Shown here: in pieces, positions 17,901-25,600 of the stretch
How the letters are laid out: the number at the start of each line of letters is the position of its first letter
Position numbering within the stretch: position 1 is the stretch's first letter
Origin: an uncultured Clostridia bacterium
Lineage (GTDB): Bacteria > Bacillota > Clostridia > TANB77 > CAG-508
Direction of reading: 5' to 3'
DNA: 40,982 bases
NCBI GenBank assembly: GCA_949155365.1
Contig: CASCUT010000015.1
Span: 1 to 40,982, forward strand
Position numbers and translations under genes: made by a program
Notes under the pieces: generated by a model
What the model was told of the DNA's origin: nothing
Databases searched by the model: none
What the model saw: only the letters and a program-made list of their open reading frames with translations

Positions 17901-19367
17901 CAGACAGATAAGACCTATGTTGCACCACGAAATGAATTAGAAATTAAAATTGCAAGGATTTTTGAAAAGGTACTTGGCATTTCTCCTGTTAGTATTAAAG
18001 ACAATTTCTTTGAACTTGGCGGTGATTCCTTACTTGCGATGTCTCTTCAAATTGAACTAATGAAAATTTCGAATACCATTACTTATTCTGATATTTTTAT
18101 GTACACAACGATAGAAGAATTAGCCAATAGAATTGATCAATACTTATTGTCTGGTTATTCTAATTTTGCAACGGAAGACTTTTCTAATATTTCGAATATC
18201 TTGGAATATACAATGAATTCGAAAGAAGAAAAACAAAAAATAAATCCTGGAAATATTTTAATTACTGGTGTTACTGGATTTTTAGGGGCTCATATTTTAG
18301 CAGAATATTTAACCTTGTTCCCTTCTAATAAAGTGTATTGCTTAATTCGTAGTGAACTTGGATTAACATTGGAGAAAAAATTACTTGATAAATTACATTT
18401 TTATTTTGGAGAACGTTTTGATTCTTTGATTGGCAAGCAAATTATTATTGTCAATGGAGACATTTCACAAAGTAATTTAGGACTTCCTGAACAAACGTTA
18501 ATGGATTTATCGGAACATGTTTCTACGGTTATTCATTCTGCCGCTAAAGTTTCTCATTATGGAGATTATTCTTCTTTCAAAGATATTAATGTGATGGGAA
18601 CTCAACATGTTATTGATTTTTGTAAACGTTTCTGCAAAAAGCTATATCACATTTCTACTTTAAGTGTTTCTGGAAATGCTTTTGCAACTGGTTCTTTTAT
18701 GGAACAGAATTTTACGGATGATGTTATTTTTAGAGAAAACAATTTCTTTATTCATCAATCTTTAAATAATGTTTATATTCGTAGTAAATTTGAAGCAGAG
18801 AAATTGGTACTAGAATCGATAAACGATGGTGTGGATGCTTATATTTTAAGAATTGGTAATTTAATGGCTCGTATTTCAGATGGCAAGTTTCAAATGAATG
18901 TACAAGAAAATGCCTATGTAAATCGACTTCTTACTTTTATGAAAATTAAAATAATGCCAGATTATTTATTACAAGGTTATGCCGAATTTACGCCTGTAGA
19001 TAGTTGTGCTCAAGCAATTATTCATCTTATGGAATATCCAACGATTTTGAATCGTATTTTCCATTTGTTTAATCATAATCATGTTCTGGTTACTACTTTA
19101 TTAGATATTTTTAATGAGATTTCCTCAATTGAAGTTCTAACAAGTAAAGAGTTCGTAAAACGAATTGATGCTATGTTAAATCTTCCTAATTCGAATGAAT
19201 TACTTGCTGGAATTCTTAGTGATTTTGATACCAATCGAAATCTCGTGTATGAGTCAAATATTAAATTAAATTCTGATTTTACAATTCGTTATTTGGAAGA
19301 TACTGATTTCAAATGGCCAAGTATTACAAAAGAGTATTTAATGAATTTTATTGAAAGTTTAATGTAA
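11952..19367 (+). CDS. Two-module NRPS, C-A-T-C-A-T-thioester reductase
   Basis: 2471 residues. Domains by motif: C1 (HHFICDA near 133; Gly replaced by Ala), A1 (YTSGSTGNPKG near 605), T1 (GGDSLTA near 983), C2 (MHHIISDG near 1166), A2 (YTSGSTGNPKG near 1633), T2 (GGDSLLA near 2022), terminal NAD(P)H reductase (GVTGFLGA near 2105, YIRSK near 2274). Pocket residues by hand alignment to GrsA: A1 D-I-L-T-M-G-M-V-W, A2 D-I-F-M-T-A-G-V-F, both hydrophobic, suggesting bulky non-polar amino acids. Reductive release gives an aldehyde (or alcohol); gut clostridial enzymes of this layout are known to make dipeptide aldehydes that can cyclise to pyrazinones. A leading C domain suggests N-acylation or an unused domain. 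AGGAG precedes the ATG. No transporter or phosphopantetheinyl transferase in the window. No in-frame CGG in 2471 codons. Confidence 0.95.
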   Translation: MEKNFYELTNPQKSIWYTEQFYQGMGVNNLCGTVHIDQVVDFNKLKEAIYRFVKDNDSFRLQLQKTDKDEPKQFFTEFEPFPMELVDLSSEEDLPNLQHQLVALPFTLFESYLHRFTMYRLPNGKGGFVLIAHHFICDACTSTLLASKIMNLYSSLLKEEEATETATSYLDYMKSEQDYLVSNKFEKDKAYWNAIFETVPEIGTIPSMKQEKGTSCEAERKTFILPEDIVGKINEFCSTYKISSFNFFMAIYATYISKVSNLNDFVIGTPILNRSTFVEKHTPGMFISTVPFHFLIEDSTSFVDFAKKIAFDSLGMLRHQKYPYQNLLEDIRKKNPSQPNLYNILISYQNARTNRKDAEIPYRVEWTFNHKLADSMQIHLFDMNDEGLLNISYDYRLNLYDEKDICALHERICFMIEQILTCPSLLVEDLSIVTPAEKQKIVHDFNDTAFVYDSSKTVVDYFEEQVEKTPNNIALICNDTSFTYEQLNKEANKLAHYLIKDGIKPKDIIGIMLHRSPEMIIGLLAILKVGATYLPIDPEYPLDRISYILEDSDCKTILVHSDTSHLLDNNLHKIDISLDSSIYHSSEIENLATVISPDSLIYMIYTSGSTGNPKGVMLTHQNIHNFILAEKEHLDFSENKVMVSVTTICFDIFALEIWCSLTSGMKVVLANDTEQMSPILLRELCKKYHVNMIQTTPSRFSTLLANTNDLDFLNDFTDIMVGGEPFPKLLLEKLQKYTNARIFNMYGPTETTVWSTIKELTNSSKITIGKPLANTTCYILDSNKNLLPTGVAGELYIGGDGVSRGYWKRDELTKEKFIVSPFRSNETIYNTNDLAYFTEEGELVHLGRTDFQVKIRGYRIELEEIENKIIQFSNIIHCVVNPVDNASKLCAYYIAKEEIAISDLRNYLAEELPIYMIPNYFVKMEAFPYTPNGKINKKALPLPEVGIKENLVAPRNEIDTFLVTELTSALGLTCVSITDSFFDIGGDSLTAINLCTKISNQYHINFMVRDIFEHPVIQEMSEHIASASKISSFALQKAEEKEYYTLSSAQKRVYYASKMAGEESTLYNMPGAIIFDKKPDIEKLSRCFETLIQRHSSLRTYFELIDGEVFQKIAPHVDFTITESLQKHSNIDDVIANFVKPFDLSKAPLFRVNLVTLENQILLLFDMHHIISDGLSLSILTTELNTLYNEEDLSSLSIQYIDYVEWEHRNLEEHTWQESKDFWMKQFQEEIPVLNMPTDYPRPAIQSFAGAKVYQKISSDLTKKLNAFAKKLKVSNYMVLLACYNILLAKYTNQEDIVVGSPITNRNKEELLHVIGMFVNSLPLKNHVDSSMRFLTFLEMVKENCMEAFEHQLYPFDDLVNDLAITRDNSRSPLFDTLFTYQNDGMVPLHFDGLQATYYIPDTKIAKFDLSLEVIPTAEEMALNFEFCTSLLKKETIERFSLHFIHILEQVVDNADLKISDIRILSEEERNQIVYNFNDTQVSYHREKTIYQMIEEQCQKTPNAIAVTFEDSSITYQELNEKANQLARYMKHMGIGRNSIVGVMLPRSLEVLISILAVLKTGACYIPIDPSFPKNRIDYMLENSHANLVLCFDSSDHFASSLNVKLDHEEIYSGDTTNLNIVNFPTDPSYIIYTSGSTGNPKGVMLNHMALTNLTNSLNHSVAFLKNSYGNMAMASITTISFDIFVFETLICLQKGLKIVMANKDEQVTAKLLDALIEKHQVKAIQMTPSRMQIFMDHQSQMPHLKDLKFITLAGEALPDSLLAQILEMGDITVYNGYGPSETTVFSTFTDVTHYSKINIGRPIDNTQIYILDKDLNVCPIGVSGEIYIAGDGVGIGYVNNEEITKERFLVNPFDTNTRFYRTGDLGTYLPNGEISYIGRIDNQIKIRGLRIELDEIEKWILRFPDIDKAVVTARNDEQGRTFLIAYLVTSNRVPITNLRSYLGNNIPRYMVPSYFVVLNELPYLPNGKINKKALPLPNLSAFQTDKTYVAPRNELEIKIARIFEKVLGISPVSIKDNFFELGGDSLLAMSLQIELMKISNTITYSDIFMYTTIEELANRIDQYLLSGYSNFATEDFSNISNILEYTMNSKEEKQKINPGNILITGVTGFLGAHILAEYLTLFPSNKVYCLIRSELGLTLEKKLLDKLHFYFGERFDSLIGKQIIIVNGDISQSNLGLPEQTLMDLSEHVSTVIHSAAKVSHYGDYSSFKDINVMGTQHVIDFCKRFCKKLYHISTLSVSGNAFATGSFMEQNFTDDVIFRENNFFIHQSLNNVYIRSKFEAEKLVLESINDGVDAYILRIGNLMARISDGKFQMNVQENAYVNRLLTFMKIKIMPDYLLQGYAEFTPVDSCAQAIIHLMEYPTILNRIFHLFNHNHVLVTTLLDIFNEISSIEVLTSKEFVKRIDAMLNLPNSNELLAGILSDFDTNRNLVYESNIKLNSDFTIRYLEDTDFKWPSITKEYLMNFIESLM

Positions 19368-19382
19368 AGAGGAGGTTTTTTC

Positions 19383-21194
19383 ATGTTTACAAATCAGGTT
19401 ACTTTTTGGGGATTAATTATCTCCGCCATTTCCATTTTTTCACTTGCGATTTATTCGCTACGAACAAAAAAGAAGACGCAATTACATAAAGTGTTTATTA
19501 CGAACTGTTTATTAACTTTACTTTGGTCTATCGCTTTGATTGCACAGATTATCTTATCTCCTCTTTGTGAGATAGAACCAATTAAGTTTGATTATGTTGT
19601 TTACATTGGAGCTTGTTTCCTTCCTGTTAGCTTATTATTTACTGGAATTGTTTTTGCTAATACGAAAATTAAGTTTTCTTGGAAACATTGCTTATTGCTC
19701 ATAGTACCAATTATTTCTTTATTGGTACTATGGACAAATGATGCACATCATTTATTTTATGTGCATTATTCTACTAATTTTTCTGAAACTGTATATGGAG
19801 ATTATTTTAATATCCATAGTATCTATTCGTATGTATGTATTTTTATTGGTGTTTATTTCTTAATTTCTTATGCAATTAAGAATTCTGGTTTCTTTTCGAA
19901 ACAGTCTATTTTAATTATTATTGGTACACTTATTCCAACCATTGTAAATGGTCTTGCTACTTTTGGTGTTTTGGATATTAGTATCTATGTAACACCTATT
20001 ACTTACATTATCACTATCTTTTGCTATGCTTTTGCTATGTTTAAGTTTCAATTATTTAAGACTTCTCCCATTGCTTTGCAAAAGATTGTTGACCGTATTT
20101 CAGATAGCTATATTGTACTAAATGAAGATCATATTATTACCGATTTCAATGAAACTTTTTTAACAACTTTTGGTTTAAAGGCTTCTCTTGTTCGAAATAG
20201 TGATATTTTTGATTTGCTTTCTTCTAAAAAAGAAAACATTATCAATGAAACCGTTTTTAGACAAGCTTTAGAAGAAATTAGAAATTCTTCAAAGACTGTT
20301 TACTTTGAAAAACAGTTTCCATCTTTTCAAAAACATTTTCATATTGAAATGAATACGATTACTTCAAATGGAAATTTTTTGGGAACCTTAATCTTATTTA
20401 AAGATACTACTCAACATATTCAAGATATGCAAACCATTCAAGATAATCAACAGATGCTAATGGAAAAGGAACGTTTGGCTTCTTTAGGGCAGTTGATTGG
20501 TGGCATTGCTCATAACTTAAAGACTCCTATTATGTCCATTTCTGGTGCAACAGAAGGGCTTAATGATTTAATTAAAGAATATGATATTTCGATTGGTGAT
20601 CCCGAGGTAAATGAAAATGACCATCATGATATTGCAAAAGATATGGTTGTATGGACCCAAAAGATTAAAGAATATACAGAATATATGTCTGATGTAATTA
20701 CTGCTGTTAAAGGTCAAGCTGTTGTTATGTCAGAACAAGATTCTTATTTGTTTACTATTGATGAATTAGTTAAACGTGTTGATATTTTAATGAGACATGA
20801 GTTAAAAAATGCTTTAATTAATTTGAAAGTTTCTGTTGCTATCGATGGAAATACTGAGTTAAAAGGAAATGTAAACAGTTTAGTACAAGTAATTAATAAT
20901 ATGATTTCCAATAGTATTCAAGCATATTATGGCAAAACCAATGAAACCATCGAACTTACGGTTTCAAAGGAAAATGCTAATGTGATTATTTCTATTAAAG
21001 ATTATGCAGGTGGTCTTCCAAAAGAAATTTCTGATAAATTATTTAAAGAAATGGTGACTACGAAAGGAAAAAATGGTACTGGTCTAGGATTATTTATGTC
21101 ATATTCTAATATTAGAGCTCACTTTAGTGGAAATATCACTTTTGATTCTAAGCCTGGTATTGGTACAGAGTTTCATATTATTTTACCAATTTAA
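19383..21194 (+). CDS. Sensor histidine kinase, 7TM-type N-terminus, PAS, HisKA, HATPase
   Basis: 603 residues. Seven hydrophobic segments in about residues 1-225 (7TM-type sensor region), a PAS-like domain (about 235-345; DSYIVLNEDHIITDFNETF), a dimerisation/phosphoacceptor helix with GGIAHNLKTP (His about 377), then the ATPase domain with N-box NNMISNSIQ, DYAGGLP and GTGLGLFMS. It starts 15 bases after the NRPS stop with GAGGAG in the gap, so it is co-transcribed and probably co-regulated. It may sense the NRPS product or membrane state; inferred from position. Confidence 0.93.
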   Translation: MFTNQVTFWGLIISAISIFSLAIYSLRTKKKTQLHKVFITNCLLTLLWSIALIAQIILSPLCEIEPIKFDYVVYIGACFLPVSLLFTGIVFANTKIKFSWKHCLLLIVPIISLLVLWTNDAHHLFYVHYSTNFSETVYGDYFNIHSIYSYVCIFIGVYFLISYAIKNSGFFSKQSILIIIGTLIPTIVNGLATFGVLDISIYVTPITYIITIFCYAFAMFKFQLFKTSPIALQKIVDRISDSYIVLNEDHIITDFNETFLTTFGLKASLVRNSDIFDLLSSKKENIINETVFRQALEEIRNSSKTVYFEKQFPSFQKHFHIEMNTITSNGNFLGTLILFKDTTQHIQDMQTIQDNQQMLMEKERLASLGQLIGGIAHNLKTPIMSISGATEGLNDLIKEYDISIGDPEVNENDHHDIAKDMVVWTQKIKEYTEYMSDVITAVKGQAVVMSEQDSYLFTIDELVKRVDILMRHELKNALINLKVSVAIDGNTELKGNVNSLVQVINNMISNSIQAYYGKTNETIELTVSKENANVIISIKDYAGGLPKEISDKLFKEMVTTKGKNGTGLGLFMSYSNIRAHFSGNITFDSKPGIGTEFHIILPI

Positions 21195-21556
21195 TAATTC
21201 GTATGGTTTATTATTGGTACCATAATATCCGTAATTTTTATAAATGGAATTAATAACTTTTTTACCTTATCATGAGAAGAGTTTAAGATTTTCTGAGTAC
21301 TTAAATTACTTAGAAAATCTTAACTTTATTTCTTATTATTCGTACTTTTATAAATTTTACTTTACTTTTTTCACTTTTCTTTACTTATTCGTTATATGTT
21401 TTTTTACTTTTTTTCAAGTTTCGACTTTTTTCTTCTTTTTTTGTTGCTTTTTATTACTATTATAGATATAATGATACTAATTTAGATAACATTTTATACT
21501 ATTCTTTCATTTATGTTATCTTTTTAATGTGTTTAATTAGAAAGGAATGGAACTTT
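21195..21556 (+). promoter_or_regulatory. Long pyrimidine-rich spacer with hairpin and promoter
   Basis: No gene. A perfect 12-bp stem TTAAGATTTTCT / AGAAAATCTTAA (21283-21294, 21312-21323), whose loop can pair further (AGTA/TACT), followed by T-rich sequence: terminator or attenuator after the kinase. About 100 bases of nearly pure pyrimidine runs interspersed with ACTTT follow. Then TTGCTT (21444-21449), 17 bases, TATAAT (21467-21472): a likely separate promoter for the response regulator with the same -35 as the NRPS promoter. Confidence 0.55.
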
Positions 21557-22609
21557 ATGAGAAAAGGTGTACCTGGTGTACCATCTAATGGTTATAAAAT
21601 TATCGCGGTAGATGATGAAATGGGAATTGTCGATTCTCTTTCTATCTTTTTAAAACGTTCTGGTTATCATTTCACTGGCGTAACAGACCCAATGGAAGCA
21701 ATTGAACGTGTCAAAAATGAACATTTTGATATGATGATTTTGGATTTTATTATGACTCCTATTCATGGTGATGAAGTCGTTGAAGAAATTCGTAAGTTTA
21801 ATCAAGATTTATATATTTTACTACTAACAGGACATAAAGATTTAGCTCCACCTTTGGATACCATTCGTAGGCTTGATATTCAAGGATATTGCGAAAAAAG
21901 TGACAAATTTGACCAACTTCTTTTGTTAATCGAATCTGGAATTAAATCCATTGGCCAAATGAATGAAATTAAACGTATTAATAATGAGCTTTCTGATACT
22001 TATGATAAGTTAGAGCATGCCTATTTAGAAAGTATTGAAGTATTACGTTATACCGTTGAAGCAAAAGACCCTTATACAAGAGGGCATTCTGATCGTGTTT
22101 CCGAGTATTCTGTTTTAATTGGCGAAAAATTAAATTTATCAGAGGAAGAATTGAAGATTCTTCGTATTGGTGGCTTATTCCATGATATTGGTAAAATTGG
22201 TATTCCAGATAGTATTTTGCTAAAAGAATCCAAACTTACAGATGATGAATATTCTCAGATTAAAAATCATCCTACGATTGGTTCTCATATTTTACAAAAT
22301 GCTACTATTTTTAAAGATATTTTACCAATTGTAAAACACCACCATGAAAAATATGATGGTAATGGATATCCTTCTCGCTTAAAAGGAGAAGAAATTCCAT
22401 TGTTTGCTAGAATTTCTGCTATTGCGGATACTTTTGATGCAATGACTTCAAAAAGAACGTATCGTGATGCGTTATCTTTAGATATCGTAAAGGCGGAAAT
22501 TGAAAGATGTTCTGGCACACAATTTGACCCTGCACTTGCTAAAATATTTTTATCTATTTTAGATACAGAATATGATAAAATTAAAGAGATTCAAGAAAAA
22601 TATAATTAA
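21557..22609 (+). CDS. Response regulator with HD-GYP domain
   Basis: 350 residues from ATG at 21557, which has AAAGGAA upstream; an upstream ATG at 21527 has none. Receiver domain: acidic pair in AVDDEMG, phospho-acceptor Asp in MMILDFIM, Thr in LLLTGHKD, Lys in YCEKSD. HD-GYP domain: HSDRVSEYS, HDIGKIGIP, HHEKYDGNGYP, DTFDAMTSKRTYR; complete, so predicted to be an active c-di-GMP phosphodiesterase. It is the likely partner of the upstream kinase, linking its signal to c-di-GMP levels. No in-frame CGG. Confidence 0.93.
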   Translation: MRKGVPGVPSNGYKIIAVDDEMGIVDSLSIFLKRSGYHFTGVTDPMEAIERVKNEHFDMMILDFIMTPIHGDEVVEEIRKFNQDLYILLLTGHKDLAPPLDTIRRLDIQGYCEKSDKFDQLLLLIESGIKSIGQMNEIKRINNELSDTYDKLEHAYLESIEVLRYTVEAKDPYTRGHSDRVSEYSVLIGEKLNLSEEELKILRIGGLFHDIGKIGIPDSILLKESKLTDDEYSQIKNHPTIGSHILQNATIFKDILPIVKHHHEKYDGNGYPSRLKGEEIPLFARISAIADTFDAMTSKRTYRDALSLDIVKAEIERCSGTQFDPALAKIFLSILDTEYDKIKEIQEKYN

Positions 22610-22628
22610 TTTTATAAATAAGAGAACT

Positions 22629-22668
22629 CAAAAAATAACATCTCAATTAACGAGATGTTATTTTTTGT
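22629..22668. terminator. Bidirectional terminator
   Basis: AAAAATAACATCTC and GAGATGTTATTTTTT form a 13-14 bp stem between the convergent response regulator and surface-protein genes, with A-run and T-run on the two sides. Confidence 0.88.
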
Positions 22669-25600
22669 TATATTTGTTTTTTCTGATTAAACTGATAATA
22701 CCTATAAAAGTAATACTAAAAATGCCTCCTATTAAGATAATTTCTATTATCTTTATTTGATTTATCTTTTCTTCTGCTCCTGTTTTTATACTAAATATGG
22801 TTGTTACCTCTCCGTAATTGTTTGCTGTATTTTTATCTTCATAATGATATGGGTTTGTACTATCGTTTACTTCTGCTACATTTTTCTTTTCCCCAAAGTT
22901 TGATTCATTATTTATCCATTTTAGTATAATTTCTACTTCTTTACTTTCTCCTGGAGCTAATTCTTCTTTTTGTGCATCCCATATTGCTTGTTTGTTTTTT
23001 CTTTTCCAATTAGTACTAATTAGCGCAAAACCATCTGGTATGTTGTCTATAATCTTACCAATTGTTGCTTTTGTCTGTCCTACATTACTTACTCGTATTG
23101 TATATTCTAATCTTATATCGATGGTACTTATTTTACTTTCTTGAATTTCTACCTTTTGGATTTCTCCTTTTGGAACTGTTTTCTTTTTTCCATTTATTGT
23201 AATGCTTTTTAGTTCTTTTTCTACTTGCATATCATAGATTAATCTTTTGTTTTCTATGTTTACTATTTGAAGTTTCTTTGTGTCTTTTACCATCATATCT
23301 ACTTCTTCTACTTCTTGATATCCCTCTGGTGTCTTTTCTTTTATGATATATTCTCCTATTGGTATTTTTTCCAAATAGTATCCTTCTTCTGTTTCCACTA
23401 TTTCTATTGTGTCATCTTTCTTTCCTTTTGTGGCTGCTACTACTTGATTGGTTTCTTTGTCTATTATTGTAATTTCTAAATGGTCTATTTTATTTTTGGT
23501 TTCTTCATCTATTATTTTAATTTGCACTTTTGTTGGATAGTCTCTTATTATAATTGTATTTTCTTCTTGTTCAGCCCCTTCTTCTACTATAACTGTTCCA
23601 TTTTCTGTTAGATGAAAACTTACTTTTTCTGCTGTAGTATAACCTGGAATTGGACTTGTTTCCACAATTTCATATGAGACATTCGTTTCTAACATTTCGA
23701 TTTGTTCTTCTTTCCCATTAGTGGTAAAGTGTTGTTCTACTTCTTCTGTATCTTTTCTTCTAATTTCGAATTGTGAACCTTTTGTGATTTCATCGTTTTC
23801 ATTTATTTCTTTTATGTTTGCTATTGTTATTGTTCCTCCAAAGAAGTCTTCTTCAATTCGAATAATTTCTGCTTCTTCTTCTTTTGTTGCGTCTATTTCT
23901 AATATTTCTTCTTGTAATATATATCCTTTTGGTGCTTTTAATTCTTTGAAATAGTATTTTCCTTTTGGCAAATCGATATTGATATCTCTTTTTATTTCTA
24001 TCTTTCCTTCTTCATTTGCTGTTAGTGTTATTATTTTTTTATCTTTTGGAATTATTTGAGAAGTTCCTTCTGCATCTATGTATTCAATTTCTTCTCTTGT
24101 ATATAAAGCATATTCTCCCCCTACTCTCTTTTCCTTTGTTTGACTGTCTTTATTATGAATTGTAATTTCTACTTTTTGCCTTATTTCTTCTTCGAATACT
24201 TCTTCGAATACTACTGGTACTTCTTGCCCTTCATAATTAATTTCTACTTCTTTTATTGGTTCTTTTCTGCTAAAGCCTTCTAACTGTTTTGTTTTTTCTA
24301 ATAAGTAGGTTCCTAGTGGAAGATTTTCTATTGTTGCTTTTCCTTGTTTGTTTGTAATAACTTCTCCTATCAACTGATTTTTTGTATATAGCAATGTTCC
24401 TTGATTATCTTGTGTATAAATATCGTCGTTTGCGTATATATTGTAGGTTATTCCTTCTATCGGTCTTCTTTCATATTGAAATTCATATTGATTTTTTTCT
24501 TCTGCTTTACTTAAATATTCTCCTGTTGTTATTATTTTTATGGTTCCTACAACTGCTTTATTTTCTTGGTTTAGTACAATTATTTTTTCTGAATTCTCGT
24601 CCATATAATAAGGGATATTACTATTGATAGAAAATTTTACTTTTTCTTCTCTTTGCCATTGGATTTCTCCATCTTTCGAACTTCCTTCATAACCATTTAC
24701 ACTATATCCTTCTGGTGCTTTTACTTCTTCTAAAATATATTCTCCTGTTTTTATTGCAAATGGCGTAATAAGGTAGCCAGAAGCTGTTGTTTCAAATGGA
24801 TGCTCTAATGTTCCATATTCTATTTTCTCTTTTAATGTCTCATCCCATACTTCTTTGCTTACTATTTCGTTTGTTTGTGCATCTTTAATAATATAGTTTG
24901 TTTTGTCTTTTAAAACTGTTTGCTTTGTCTCTTGGTCCTTTTTATAAATTTTGATTTTTGTTTTATAATCGTTATCTATTATTGTACGGGTTTCTTGTAC
25001 TTCTGGTGCATTACTTTCTACTTTCACAATGAATGGTTTTGCTACTTCTTGTTTTCTTGGTACACTTGTTTCTATTACGATGTATTCTCCATAAGCTAAT
25101 TCTGTACTTCTTAAAAAACCTTTCTGATTGGTTCTTATTTCTGTTATTTCTTCTCCTTGTTGATTGTTTTTATAGTCTAATACATATGGTTCATTTTCCA
25201 TCTCATATGGATAATATACTTCATTATCTCCTGGCAATACTGTTGCATTTCCTTCTTCTGCTATGTACCTTTGATAATAGTAATCAATTAAGTCTTCTAA
25301 GTAATACATTCCATCTTCTGTTTGTTTTTGATTTAAGCGTTTATCTTGTTTTGCATTTTTATCCTTTAATTGATATTTATTTTCTGCTATTTTTTCAATT
25401 TTTCCCTCTTTTACAATACTCAATTCATTGATTTGATAAATACTAAAACCTGCATTATTTAAGGCTTCTTTGTTTTCTTTTTGTTTTTGAATTTGAAATG
25501 CTTGTTTCTTTACTTGCAACTTTATTATTTTTTCTAATACTACTTGTTGTACGCTTTCTCCTTGATAGCTTAAATTTATTTCGTATTCTGTTTCGTCTTC

